Below, one piece after another: positions 18,493 to 28,006 of a DNA stretch of 64,000 nucleotides (positions are counted from its first letter, which is position 1; each line of letters opens with the position of its first letter). The DNA comes from Oculatella sp. LEGE 06141 (GTDB lineage Bacteria > Cyanobacteriota > Cyanobacteriia > Elainellales > Elainellaceae): positions 25,299 through 89,298 of the forward strand of contig NZ_JADEWO010000027.1 in NCBI RefSeq assembly GCF_015207605.1, in the 5' to 3' direction. Position numbers and translations under genes: made by a program. A model generated the notes under the pieces. The model saw only the letters and a program-made list of their open reading frames with translations, was not told the origin of the DNA and did no database searches.

Positions 18493-19158
18493 ATGGCGAA
18501 TGAGCAACAGCTTGCACGATTTCGGGAAGACCTCTACTTGTGGAATCAATGGAGGGCGGAGAACCCCCACATTCGACCCGATTTTAGCGGAGCCGACTTT
18601 GGCGGGTTAGATATGCGGGGTCACGATTTTAGCAACACGGATCTGAGCCATACCGACTTTCATAGCGGTGATTTGATTCGTTCAGATTTTAGCGAATCAA
18701 CCCTCGCCCATTCCGATTTGAGTAATGCCCTGTTGCTGAAGGCCAATCTCAGCGAAGCCGACCTGAGCAACGCCGACTTAAGCGAGGTGCGATCGCAAAA
18801 GGCCGACTTAAGCAACGCCAACTTAAGCGATGCCAATTTAATTAACGCCGATGCCAGCGAAGCAAAGATAACCGGAGCCGACCTGAGCAACGCCGACCTG
18901 GTGGGTTCTAACTTTAGCGGAGCCAGCTTGATTCGGGCCAATTTGCAAAATACCGACTTGACAGGTGCAAACCTGAGCGGAGCCAGCCTCATTCGCGCCG
19001 ATCTACGGAATTCCAGCTTAATTGGTGCAAATTTAAGCGGAGCCAATCTCAGCGGGGCTGAGGTTGCAGGGGCAAACTTCAGCGGTGCCATTTTGGAGAA
19101 TACGACCCTGCCCGACGGCACGATTTATCGGAAGAAGGAAGACGATCGCTCCTTTTGA
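18493..19158 (+). CDS. Pentapeptide-repeat protein
   Basis: From residue about 30 to 210 the protein is an almost unbroken run of A(D/N)LxN/S pentapeptides, for example ADLSNADLSE and GANLSGASLI, predicted to form a right-handed quadrilateral beta-helix. There is no signal peptide, so it should be cytoplasmic. The frame opens at 18466, but a GGAGA ribosome-binding site sits 8 bases before the ATG at 18493, which gives the start MANEQQLARF. The first 30 residues (DLYLWNQWRAENPHIRPDF) form a short helical cap. The function of such proteins is generally unknown in cyanobacteria. Confidence 0.9.
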   Translation: MANEQQLARFREDLYLWNQWRAENPHIRPDFSGADFGGLDMRGHDFSNTDLSHTDFHSGDLIRSDFSESTLAHSDLSNALLLKANLSEADLSNADLSEVRSQKADLSNANLSDANLINADASEAKITGADLSNADLVGSNFSGASLIRANLQNTDLTGANLSGASLIRADLRNSSLIGANLSGANLSGAEVAGANFSGAILENTTLPDGTIYRKKEDDRSF

Positions 19159-19210
19159 AAACGAGCTTCCAGCATGAACAGTATTTGAGGCCACTGGCCG
19201 ATGCTATTGG

Positions 19211-20608
19211 TCATGGGTGAATCATGTCTTCTGGTCGCACGAGGCGATCGAACTCGTCTGCGCTCAAAAATCCCAGTTCCACACAGGCATCGCGCAGCGT
19301 TTTACACTCTTTATACGCTTTCTTAGCGACCGCTGCTGCCCGGTCGTAGCCAATGTGAGGGTTCAATGCCGTTACCAACATCAGTGAGTTGGTGAGGAAG
19401 TGGTGGATCTGGTTGTGATTGGGCTGAATTCCCACAACCAGGTGTTGTGTAAATGACTGACACGCATCTGCTAGCAACCGAATGGAGTGCAGCAAGTTGT
19501 AGATCATCACAGGTTTGAACACATTCAGCTCAAAGTTGCCCTGGCTGCCTGCAATGGCGATCGCCGCATCATTACCCATCACCTGCACACACACCATTGT
19601 CATGGCTTCGCACTGGGTTGGATTCACCTTCCCCGGCATGATCGACGAACCGGGTTCATTGGCAGGTAACACCAACTCACCCAACCCGCACCGAGGCCCC
19701 GAACCCAACCAGCGCAAGTCGTTTGCAATTTTCATGAGCGAACTAGCCAGGGTTTTAAGCGCACCACTGGTCATGACGATCGCATCGTGGGCGGCCAGTG
19801 CCGCAAATTTGTTGGGGGCAGAAACGAACGGCAATCCAGTGACCCTGGCGATTTCAGCGGCGACCTGTTCGGCAAAGTCGGGATGGGTGTTTAGCCCCGT
19901 TCCAACGGCTGTACCGCCGATCGCCAGTTCATACAGATGGGGCAGGCTGGCTTGAATGCGCTCCAAATTGTGATCGATCTGTGCCACGTAGCCAGAAAAC
20001 TCTTGCCCCAGGGTTAGCGGCACTGCATCCATCAAATGAGTCCGCCCAATTTTGACAATATCTTGAAACTCATTGGCTTTAGCGGCCAGTGCCTCTCGCA
20101 ACGTTTGTAGCGCTGGCAGCAGGTGATGCGTCAGCCGTTCTACAGCGGCAATGTGCATGGCGGTGGGAAATGTATCGTTAGAGGACTGCGACAGGTTGAC
20201 ATGATCGTTGGGATGGATTGGGGTTTTGCTGCCCAGGCTACCTCCTGCCAGTTCGATCGCCCGATTAGCAATTACCTCATTGGCGTTCATGTTAGTTTGG
20301 GTGCCGCTTCCGGTTTGCCAAATTCGCAGGGGAAAGTGGTCATCCAGGGTACCCGCAATTACATCATCTGCCGCCTGGGTAATTAGCGCTGCTTTATCTG
20401 AAGCCAGTTTGCCCAGGGCTTGATTGACCACGGCTGCCGCTTGTTTGAGGATGCCGATCGCCCGGATGAGTTCGCGTGGCATGACATCATCACCAATGGC
20501 GAAGTAAGTGAGAGAACGCTGGGTTTGTGCGCCCCAGTAGCGATCGCCTGGAACTTCAACCGCTCCCATACTGTCGTATTCCACACGTGTCGATCGCTCC
20601 AGTGACAT
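19211..20608 (-). CDS. fumC: Fumarate hydratase, class II
   Basis: A 465-residue class II fumarase, converting fumarate to malate. Key motifs are [21 protein letters not shown] at the start, [36 protein letters not shown], and the signature [17 protein letters not shown] with the catalytic serine loop. Length and motif order are normal for the family, and no cysteine or iron-sulfur features of class I are present. Single-gene unit on the minus strand, divergent from the large membrane protein at 20837. Confidence 0.96.
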   Translation of the reverse strand: MSLERSTRVEYDSMGAVEVPGDRYWGAQTQRSLTYFAIGDDVMPRELIRAIGILKQAAAVVNQALGKLASDKAALITQAADDVIAGTLDDHFPLRIWQTGSGTQTNMNANEVIANRAIELAGGSLGSKTPIHPNDHVNLSQSSNDTFPTAMHIAAVERLTHHLLPALQTLREALAAKANEFQDIVKIGRTHLMDAVPLTLGQEFSGYVAQIDHNLERIQASLPHLYELAIGGTAVGTGLNTHPDFAEQVAAEIARVTGLPFVSAPNKFAALAAHDAIVMTSGALKTLASSLMKIANDLRWLGSGPRCGLGELVLPANEPGSSIMPGKVNPTQCEAMTMVCVQVMGNDAAIAIAGSQGNFELNVFKPVMIYNLLHSIRLLADACQSFTQHLVVGIQPNHNQIHHFLTNSLMLVTALNPHIGYDRAAAVAKKAYKECKTLRDACVELGFLSADEFDRLVRPEDMIHP

Positions 20609-20836
20609 GAATAGCGCTCCTTTCTGTTCTGATTTAGGGTAGCAGTTGCAGTAAGTCTATAGAAATCAAGGCATTTCTTTAGCCGTTATTGATGGTCTTC
20701 AATCCCCCCTCAAAAATCAATCATTATTTCAGCTAGTGAGTATCATAGGGACTTTTTAGGATACTCCCACCGTCTCAACAGGACTGAATTCAACGTCAAC
20801 GTGCCCCATAGAACCCGTTAAGTAAGGAAAGCAGGG

Positions 20837-22690
20837 ATGAGCGATCGTGCTAAGGTATCCAATCGGCTGAACGAGTTCTATAGTTTCATTGTGTTGCTGG
20901 TTGTAGCTGTTTTCTCCAGCTTTCCGTGGACGTTATACGGCATGAACTGGACAGATAACAGCCAGATTTTTCACTTTGCCAATCGCATGGCAAACGGAGA
21001 ATTTCCGTATCGCGATTTTTCCTATCAAACCGGGTTTATTGGGATTGGCATTGAGGCGATCGTGCAGAACCTCCTGGGGCAAACCTATGGCTCGAGTCTG
21101 CTGCTTCGCCTGTTGGTCAAACTAGGAACGCTGCTGGCGTTCTATGGAGCGTTCAGGCTGTTCACGACCCGGTTCATTGCTGTGGTTATTTGTGCCGGGC
21201 TGGCTATTAATACTCCGTTGTTAGGCGGCGGCGGCAACACCAATTGGGCCGAGTTTCTTGCAGCGCTCTCCATTCCTCTGATGATTCTGGGTTCAACGGC
21301 AACCCGTCGCAATGCGTCGTTTCTGTATCTGGCGATCGCTGGTTTATCTCTCGCCTTAATTCTGGGATCGCGCCAAAGCAACGGCATTCTATGCATTGCG
21401 GTCGTTCTAGGCGTTTTGGCAGCGCATCTCATTCGGTCGCCAAAAGATGGGTTGAAGGTGTTGCTTCCCCTTACCCTGGGAATTGTGGTCGGAATCGGCG
21501 GTTTGGTTACAGTATTAGCGGCAAACCAGGCGCTACCAATGGCCGTTTACGAGCTATTTACCGCCGCCTCTGAACGCAAAAACGTTAGTACGCTTTCCAG
21601 CTTAATTGATACCTTTTCGGGCGGAGTTGCTGTTACCCCTTCCAGCACCCTGTCTGGCGTGATGCAAGAAACGCTGAGGTTTGTCATTATTCCTCTGGTT
21701 CTCTCTACAGGCATCCTGGGGCTACTGAGGGTTTCACAAAAGCATGACGTTCCCAACAGGCGGTTGGAGCAACTGGGAATTGCCGCGGTGCCCGGTCTGC
21801 TCATCTTCGGCATCATCGCGGATGAGTTTGTCAGTGGTCAGTTCACCAACACTGGCTTTCATCTATTTCTCTACGATCTACCCCGAACTTTCTTTAGCCT
21901 GCTGCTACTGCTGGGCTGTTTGTTTCCGGCTCGAAGCGAGCGGTTGTTAGGAATATCCCACCCGGCGTTGCCCTTAAGTATTGCTCCTGTTCTGGGAACG
22001 GTGTGGGCGATGCAGCTTTCCTGGCCGGGGCGATTCTATGTGCATACTGACCTGCTCGTCGCGTTAGCCATGCTGCTGATGCTGATGTCTACTAAACTGT
22101 CGAGCCGCTGGAAAAGGGCGATCGCCCTCACCTTCTTAGCCGCCACGGTTAGCGTCTTGTCCAGCCAGGTTGTGCAGCAATCGTTTGGGCAGGCGTTAAA
22201 TCGCTACCCACTGGCTCATCCCATGACCCAGGGCATTAAAGTGAACCAGGAAAAGAGGATAGGTTTGTCGGTATTAAGGCAAACGATCGCGCCAGGAGAC
22301 TCGTGCTTTATCTATGGTTCGGCATCCGTGCTTTATACCCTGTTGGAGTGCAACAATCCTACCCGGTTGGATATCACCAACGCCGATGCGCTAACCCTGG
22401 CAGATGCCCAGCAGGTGATGGCGGTGCTAACGGCAACTCCGCCCCAGTGGATTATTGACACAGGCAAAGGGGATATTCACATTGCCGATCAATTTGATGG
22501 CTCCCCCACCTTTTATGGCTCTTTCAATCAAGCTGGCCCTAAAGCCCTCCATTTGGGGTTGCAAAATCTGATTCAGACCTATCAACAAACGGCAACGCTG
22601 AGTGATTTTTATCCGGAGGGGGCAGCCATCGACCCGGATGATCGCGATCGCGTCCTGCAATTTCGGATTTATCAACGTCAGTCCAGCTAA
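20837..22690 (+). CDS. Large polytopic membrane protein, GT-C glycosyltransferase-like
   Basis: A 617-residue protein with about ten to twelve hydrophobic spans and a soluble C-terminal domain (about 460-617). The first extracytoplasmic loop after span 1 carries NWTDNSQIFHFANRMANGE and YRDFSYQTGF, resembling the acidic loop of GT39/PMT-like glycosyltransferases that use polyprenyl-phosphate sugars. I cannot assign a substrate. It converges on a TVP38-family gene and a DPM1-like glycosyltransferase that could supply polyprenyl-phosphate sugar, so an envelope glycosylation role is plausible (inference). The start has AAGGAAAG upstream of the ATG. Confidence 0.75.
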   Translation: MSDRAKVSNRLNEFYSFIVLLVVAVFSSFPWTLYGMNWTDNSQIFHFANRMANGEFPYRDFSYQTGFIGIGIEAIVQNLLGQTYGSSLLLRLLVKLGTLLAFYGAFRLFTTRFIAVVICAGLAINTPLLGGGGNTNWAEFLAALSIPLMILGSTATRRNASFLYLAIAGLSLALILGSRQSNGILCIAVVLGVLAAHLIRSPKDGLKVLLPLTLGIVVGIGGLVTVLAANQALPMAVYELFTAASERKNVSTLSSLIDTFSGGVAVTPSSTLSGVMQETLRFVIIPLVLSTGILGLLRVSQKHDVPNRRLEQLGIAAVPGLLIFGIIADEFVSGQFTNTGFHLFLYDLPRTFFSLLLLLGCLFPARSERLLGISHPALPLSIAPVLGTVWAMQLSWPGRFYVHTDLLVALAMLLMLMSTKLSSRWKRAIALTFLAATVSVLSSQVVQQSFGQALNRYPLAHPMTQGIKVNQEKRIGLSVLRQTIAPGDSCFIYGSASVLYTLLECNNPTRLDITNADALTLADAQQVMAVLTATPPQWIIDTGKGDIHIADQFDGSPTFYGSFNQAGPKALHLGLQNLIQTYQQTATLSDFYPEGAAIDPDDRDRVLQFRIYQRQSS

Positions 22691-22701
22691 ATTAACCAAA
22701 G

Positions 22702-23397
22702 CTATTTTTGCTCTGGCTCTATGGGGTTGGCTGCCTGCTCCTGCTGGTGTAGTGCCCGTCGTGGGTCAGCTCGGCGACGACGATACCAGGTTGCGCCCCC
22801 AACTAGGGTGCCAATTAAGCCCAGAGCCGCCATTAGCGGGATTACATCTCCTGTTTGCAGCACCGTTAGCCCCGAACTGCCCAGTAAAACAAACGGCAAC
22901 ACGCCTGGAACCGTTCCCAAAATGGTGCCAATCAGGTAATCGCGCAGCCGAACCGAGGTTAGCCCTGCTGTAAAGTTGACAATGCCATAGGGAATAATCG
23001 GCAGCAGCCGCACCGCAAAGATGTAAAATACTCCACCCTGCTGAATTTCGGCATCCATTGCTTGCCATCGCCCCGCTAATTTTTGGGACACCCAGTGCCG
23101 CCCAAAGGTACGAGTAAAGGTAAACGTGACGATCGCAGCCACAACTGCCGCTACGCTCGTCCACAGGGTGCCAAGCCACGGCCCAAAAATAGCTCCTCCG
23201 GTTAGGTTCAGCACCGTTGACGGCAAAACTAACGCCGTGGCAATAACATAAACCACCACGTAAATAATGGGTGCCCAAACACCCGCACGTCGCAGCAGGA
23301 TTTGTAGCTGTTCGGGGTCAATTCCTCCTAAAAGATGCAGGGCTGGAATCGTGGCTGCAATACAGGCCAGCGTCAGGAAGAGAATGCCCCGTTTCAT
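22702..23397 (-). CDS. TVP38/TMEM64 (DedA-like, VTT domain) membrane protein
   Basis: A 231-residue membrane protein with the VTT-domain signature region: LPSTVLNLTGGAIFGPWLG, the re-entrant loop, and RLLPIIPYGIVNFTAGLTSV. Related proteins are thought to be lipid scramblases or undecaprenyl-phosphate flippases. It follows the DPM1-like glycosyltransferase by 9 bases on the same strand, so the two are co-transcribed. This would fit recycling or flipping of a polyprenyl-phosphate carrier. The C terminus is Arg-rich (YRRRRADPRRA), likely cytoplasmic. Confidence 0.88.
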   Translation of the reverse strand: MKRGILFLTLACIAATIPALHLLGGIDPEQLQILLRRAGVWAPIIYVVVYVIATALVLPSTVLNLTGGAIFGPWLGTLWTSVAAVVAAIVTFTFTRTFGRHWVSQKLAGRWQAMDAEIQQGGVFYIFAVRLLPIIPYGIVNFTAGLTSVRLRDYLIGTILGTVPGVLPFVLLGSSGLTVLQTGDVIPLMAALGLIGTLVGGATWYRRRRADPRRALHQQEQAANPIEPEQK

Positions 23398-23406
23398 AGT
23401 GTGTCC

Positions 23407-24411
23407 TTAGCGAATGGGTGTTTCTGACATGGGGTGAGAGGTTCCAGCCGGGGTAGACCGATCAGAGGCGACCCCATAGGTTTCTCGCACCAGATATAGC
23501 GGACGCCCCTTCACTTCTTCGTAAACTCGGCCAAGATACTCGCCCAGGAAACCGAGCGTCACCAACTGGATGCCGCCTAAAAACAAGATGGCTACCATAA
23601 TCGAGGCATAGCCAGGTACGTCTACTCCTGATACCAGCGTGCGAATCACCAGAAATGACGCATAGAGAAAGGCTAAAAAAGACAGCACCCCGCCCACATA
23701 GCTCCAGATCTTCAGCGGCAACAGGCTAAAAGACGTAATGCCATCTAGCGCAAAGTTCCAGAGTTTCCAATAGTTCCAGCTTGTTTCACCCTTGTGACGT
23801 TGAGGCCGATCGAACATGACTGACGTTTGCTTAAAGCCTACCCACGAAAACAGCCCCTTCATGAACCGGGTTCGTTCTGGCAGTTGTTTAAGTGCCTCAA
23901 TCACCCGCCGATCGAGCAACCGAAAATCGCCCGTATTGGCTGGAATCGGAATCTGGCTGATGCGGCCAATCACGCTGTAAAACCCTTCTGCTGTCAGCCG
24001 CTTTAGCCAACTTTCATCCTGACGCGATCGCCGCGTAGCATACACCATGTCATAGCCTTCTCGCCACTTGGCAACCAGTTCGCCAATCAATTCGGGAGGG
24101 TCTTGCAAATCCGCATCAATCAACACTGCCGCGTTGCCGATCGCATGATCTAGCCCTGCGGTCATGGCAATTTCTTTGCCAAAATTACGAGACAGACTGA
24201 TGACTTTGATCGCGGCATTGCGGTGATGATGGGCGATGAGCTTATCTAACGTGCGATCGCGGCTACCATCGTTGATGCAAATAATTTCGTATGACAAATC
24301 AAGCGACGTGAGAGCCTGAACAAGCCGTTCAAACAAATAGTCAATGTTTGGTTCCTCGTTGTGTAGAGGAATCACCACCGAAATCTCTACACGGCTAGAG
24401 CTGGTCAGCAT
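23407..24411 (-). CDS. Family 2 glycosyltransferase, DPM1/GtrB-like, with two C-terminal membrane spans
   Basis: A 334-residue enzyme expected to make a polyprenyl-phosphate sugar from a nucleotide sugar. The GT-A domain shows VVIPLHNEEPNIDYL, ICINDGSRDRT, the metal-binding DADLQDPPELI and the QLPERTRFMKGLFSWVGF region. Two hydrophobic spans at about 228-260 and 270-300 anchor it. The C-terminal GEYLGRVYEEVKGRPLYLV is the family tail. It forms an operon with the TVP38-type gene and is close to the convergent GT-C-like gene. Confidence 0.92.
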   Translation of the reverse strand: MLTSSSRVEISVVIPLHNEEPNIDYLFERLVQALTSLDLSYEIICINDGSRDRTLDKLIAHHHRNAAIKVISLSRNFGKEIAMTAGLDHAIGNAAVLIDADLQDPPELIGELVAKWREGYDMVYATRRSRQDESWLKRLTAEGFYSVIGRISQIPIPANTGDFRLLDRRVIEALKQLPERTRFMKGLFSWVGFKQTSVMFDRPQRHKGETSWNYWKLWNFALDGITSFSLLPLKIWSYVGGVLSFLAFLYASFLVIRTLVSGVDVPGYASIMVAILFLGGIQLVTLGFLGEYLGRVYEEVKGRPLYLVRETYGVASDRSTPAGTSHPMSETPIR

Positions 24412-24676
24412 AGGTCTACGGCATTACAAGACGTTCATTCACTGCGCCTTAGATCTCTCTGACAATACCATTAGAGAATAGGCAGAATAGCGCTTCAATC
24501 TACAGAACGATGAGGCACTTTTCAACTAGCCTTACAACGATGAGACGGTCTATCAGGATGGTGGGTTCCAGGCAATGTGCGATCGCCCACATGGTTACAG
24601 ATACAGCTTCTTCAGACCGTCCTGCCAGCTATTTCAAAGCTGTGAAAGATTGAACTGGCCGAATTGAACTAGCCAA

Positions 24677-24970
24677 TCAGGACTGAAGAAGATGAGCGAT
24701 CGCCCCCTCCAGTTCCGGCTGTGTCAGGCTGGTGATGATAAACACTTCTTGAAACGATTTTCCTTTACGGGCGATGAGCTTAAACCCACCGCGAACCGGA
24801 ACGGAGATCTTGAGCTTGAGCGTCGGAGCATTCGACTTAGCTCGACCAATGACCGCTGGTGTCACCGTTTGAATTCCCGCCTGCTGGATAAGCTTCTCTA
24901 AAATCGGAATTAAGCCGGGAAGATGGGTTGAATGATTCCACACCAGCCTGCCATTGGCAGAAGAACTCAT
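24677..24970 (-). CDS. DUF2103 family small protein
   Basis: A 97-residue protein resembling DUF2103, a family labelled as predicted metal-binding. It begins MSSSANGRLVWNHSTHLPGL and has TPAVIGRAKSNAPTLKL, a basic segment, and a C-terminal helix QPELEGAIAHLLQS. It is co-transcribed with clpS, 15 bases downstream of the clpS stop. Function unknown; the pairing with clpS may indicate a role near protein turnover, but this is position-based only. Confidence 0.75.
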   Translation of the reverse strand: MSSSANGRLVWNHSTHLPGLIPILEKLIQQAGIQTVTPAVIGRAKSNAPTLKLKISVPVRGGFKLIARKGKSFQEVFIITSLTQPELEGAIAHLLQS

Positions 24971-24985
24971 AGAATTAGCTCACAA

Positions 24986-25327
24986 CTAAGCGGCTTCGAT
25001 CGGAGCCATGGTTAAACCGGCACGGCTGAGCTGCTGATGATATAGCTCAGCCTGTTCTTGTGGCCCAGTCCAGACGATCGCCTGCCCTTCATTGTGAATC
25101 TGATGGGTGAGTTCCCAGGCAAGATCGCTGGTCATCATGGGAACGTACTTCATTAGGCACTCTGCTACATGTTGAAAGGTGTTGAAATCGTCATTCAACA
25201 CAATCACCTTAAAGTTGGGATAACGACTGCGAACCGTTTGGCTGGAACGCGCCGGCGTGACCGCAGGCGCAGCAGAAGTTGCGGAAGGGGCTGCTGAGAT
25301 AAGCATCGTCATAAGCACCGTCACCAC
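24986..25327 (-). CDS. clpS: ATP-dependent Clp protease adaptor ClpS
   Basis: ClpS delivers N-degron proteins to the ClpAP-type (ClpC in cyanobacteria) protease. The conserved region is FKVIVLNDDFNTFQHVAECL, carrying the NDD pocket residues, followed by THQIHNEGQAIVWTGPQEQAELYHQQL. The N-terminal 30 residues are Ala/Ser-rich and poorly conserved. The longest frame uses GTG at 25327; ATGs at 25312 and 25306 are equally possible, since no ribosome-binding site stands out. First gene of a two-gene unit with DUF2103. Confidence 0.92.
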   Translation of the reverse strand: MVTVLMTMLISAAPSATSAAPAVTPARSSQTVRSRYPNFKVIVLNDDFNTFQHVAECLMKYVPMMTSDLAWELTHQIHNEGQAIVWTGPQEQAELYHQQLSRAGLTMAPIEAA

Positions 25328-25559
25328 AAAAAGAACTTAATAAAAGTATATTGTTTGTTATTCTATTCCATCAGTCTAACGATTGATCACCCAGTTGTGC
25401 AGGTTGGTTATACGTTTCTGCGTGTGTGAGGGGAGCATGGTTATGGTTACACCACTGCTCCCGCTTCACTGTTTACCCCGCTTACCATTCAACCCAAACC
25501 GCTTTCCCAAAGCAGGGTGAACGCAAGTTATACCACCGACGTTGCCGCGCTATTGCCGC

Positions 25560-27617
25560 CTACTGCCAACCCTGCCAGTCTTCGTTGAAGATAGAGGTAT
25601 TGGGAAACGCGATCGGGTTGTTGTTTTGCTCCAAACGCCGCTGGAGCGCTTCAAGTTGGGGTTCGCGTTGGGGCAGTTGGTCAACCAGTTGATAGGGCAA
25701 AACGTTCTGGTCTAAAGCAAAATCAACCGTTGTTCCTGCTGCCGCCCCCGATGACCACTCAAAGGAATGGACGCGATAAGCGGCGGCGGCGATATGGCTG
25801 GTGGCAATACTCTTCCCAGCCACCAGCAGGTTATCGACCTGTTGCGGAATCATCGACCGCAGCGGAATTTGGAATGGGTAGGCTTGTCCGGCACCTCGCC
25901 GTTCGCCCGGTCGTTCATAATTCCCTTCCAGTTCTGGTGGACTCAGCACCATACAGGGATGGAAGTCGATCGCATAGTGACCAATGCCGACCGTATCCGG
26001 GTAGATGGTAGACCGGGTGCGGCGGGCAATTTCGTTGGGCGGTTGGTTGCTGCGAATAGCCGACGCAGTTTCTAAACCAGCCAGTGCTGTCCGCAGGCTG
26101 CGATACATCTGAGGCGGCAGCGCTTCTTGATAGTACTCATCCTGATAATCGCGGCGAGAAATATCAATTTCCCAAATGCTGAACCCCTGCGGGAAGGCAT
26201 AACTCTCCCGCCCAATCAACCGTCGCCCTTCGCGCATGTAAGGATACTTTGACAGGCCGTGAACCGTGCCCATTGGCGAGTCTAGCCCCGACAGATAACG
26301 GTGGTTGGGGTTGGGTTCTTTAACGCCATCGCCTAGCTGCGAGTCGGTGGTGCCAGCAACCAGCCAGTGGAAATAGCCGATCGAGAGTTCTTCGGCACTT
26401 GCCAAGCTCTCTGTTCGCAAACCGCCCATCCAGCCTCCTGCGTCTAGCTGTCCGGCTTGCTGAAGCTGTTCGCGGTTGTAAATCAGGTTGTCGAGCGGGG
26501 TACCCGGGCGGTAATCGTTGCCCCACGTCCAGTTTTGCATGGAGATGTCGCCGGGAGTCCATTCATAGTCTGGGTAGCTTCTGCCTGTTCCCTGGGGCTG
26601 CGGATCTTCGGCGTAAATTCGGCGATAGGTAAAGACACTATCGAAGTCGAATCGCGGTAATTCAAAACTGTAGTAGGGCTGGTAGCGATCGTAAAAAGCA
26701 GGTGCAACATGCTCTTGCGATTCCTCGGTCGCCTGCATCGCAAAGGTGTAGGTGTAGCCCTGGGTGCAGTAGGTATCGTTCGTGGGGCTGGAGGCAGACG
26801 GTTCTACATACGAAACGGGATCAATTCCCAGGCGATAGGGCACATCGGCTAAGGCAATAATCTCGCCCGTCTCGGTGGCCTCGACCACGTACCAATCGGC
26901 TGGTCTGGGTGTGTCGTCATTGGTTGGCAACGGCACAAACCGGATGATGTCTTTCTCGAAGTTGCTGGAATCGTCGTAGGTGTACCAGTCTTCGATGTTT
27001 TGCGACAATGGTGTGGTGTTGAGCGGCGGCGCACCCGCTGCTGGACGGTGCTGAATTGCAGTGACGCTGCGAATTTGAGCATCCTGAATCTCTAATTCCT
27101 TGACCACGGTGGAGGGAAACCACCGCAGTTCCCCATTGCCGCGATCGGCTGCATCTTCCAGCATTTCCTGAAGAATGTCTGCTGCATCACGGGGTAGAAA
27201 GCACGATTCGCTTACCCAACAGTCGCCCGGATTGAGCCGTCTGTAGAAGCGGCGAATGCGATCCCGCAGTTCCAGGTAGCCTCTGGAATAAAACAACAGC
27301 GATCGCTGTGTTTGCCGTTCATCCAGAGCAGAGGTTCCCTGGGCAGAAATTTGGCCGCCCACCCAGTCGGTAATTTCAGTCAAACAAACGGTTCGCCCTG
27401 CCAACAGTGACTCATACGCTGTCGCTGCTCCGGCCAAACCACCCCCAATCACCAACACTTCACAGGTGACATTTTGATCGGGCGATCGGGGTGGAGCTGC
27501 CCAGGCTGGAGCAACGGCTGAGGATAGGAAGACCCACCCTAAAACCGCATTGCCGAGAGTTTTGCCGCCAGTCCAAAGAACCGATGCTTTGCCAGGGCGG
27601 TTATGCCAACACTTCAT
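25560..27617 (-). CDS. Exported FAD-dependent oxidoreductase (FAD_oxidored family)
   Basis: A 685-residue flavoprotein. After a cleavable N-terminal signal (hydrophobic core VLGWVFLSSAVAPAWA, cut before APPRSP) comes the FAD fold CEVLVIGGGLAGAATAYESL with LTEITDWVGGQISAQG. The C-terminal FAD motif is LLVAGKSIATSHIAAAAYRVH. The long middle holds a YVVEATETGEIIAL segment shared by the family. A periplasmic location is predicted. The start is ATG 27617 rather than GTG 27626; the latter adds three residues. The substrate is unknown. Single-gene unit. Confidence 0.85.
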   Translation of the reverse strand: MKCWHNRPGKASVLWTGGKTLGNAVLGWVFLSSAVAPAWAAPPRSPDQNVTCEVLVIGGGLAGAATAYESLLAGRTVCLTEITDWVGGQISAQGTSALDERQTQRSLLFYSRGYLELRDRIRRFYRRLNPGDCWVSESCFLPRDAADILQEMLEDAADRGNGELRWFPSTVVKELEIQDAQIRSVTAIQHRPAAGAPPLNTTPLSQNIEDWYTYDDSSNFEKDIIRFVPLPTNDDTPRPADWYVVEATETGEIIALADVPYRLGIDPVSYVEPSASSPTNDTYCTQGYTYTFAMQATEESQEHVAPAFYDRYQPYYSFELPRFDFDSVFTYRRIYAEDPQPQGTGRSYPDYEWTPGDISMQNWTWGNDYRPGTPLDNLIYNREQLQQAGQLDAGGWMGGLRTESLASAEELSIGYFHWLVAGTTDSQLGDGVKEPNPNHRYLSGLDSPMGTVHGLSKYPYMREGRRLIGRESYAFPQGFSIWEIDISRRDYQDEYYQEALPPQMYRSLRTALAGLETASAIRSNQPPNEIARRTRSTIYPDTVGIGHYAIDFHPCMVLSPPELEGNYERPGERRGAGQAYPFQIPLRSMIPQQVDNLLVAGKSIATSHIAAAAYRVHSFEWSSGAAAGTTVDFALDQNVLPYQLVDQLPQREPQLEALQRRLEQNNNPIAFPNTSIFNEDWQGWQ

Positions 27618-28006
27618 ACCTATCACTATTGAATTTACAAATGTGTGAATAGCTCTAAATGGCGACCCATGCAGAGCTTAAGCAACGGAAATCAACCGAT
27701 GATGATCAAACTGAAGTTGATTCCTTGTTTTGAAACCCATACCATACTAATCATCAGGGTTGTACCTGAGGGGTCTCACCCCTCGTCTGGTTCTGGCGAT
27801 CGCGACAACTGAATTTTGGATGGCGGATTCTGGATTCATCGTTGCTCACCAGGATTATATTCAAACTCTAAAAAAGCTGATAGCTTGCTCCCACTCGCCC
27901 AAAAAACGCATTCGCACCTGCTCCGGCTCCAATCCAAAACCTTGCCGTAATCAGCTACTCGTATACATTCAATCGTTTTTGAGGCACTTCAGGATACCAT
28001 AGAGGT
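27618..28006. other. Divergent intergenic region
   Basis: This 390-base spacer separates the exported flavoprotein (minus) and the alpha/beta hydrolase (plus). It should carry both promoters. A short plus-strand frame (27760-28002) has no ribosome-binding site and no recognisable protein features. I see no RNA gene or repeat. Confidence 0.5.

Noticed and set aside
18660..19121. Long antisense frame within the pentapeptide gene
   Set aside because: It is a mirror of the repetitive codons of the real gene, with no start signal.
27760..28002. 80-codon plus-strand frame upstream of the alpha/beta hydrolase
   Set aside because: No protein-like features and no ribosome-binding site; probably leader DNA.
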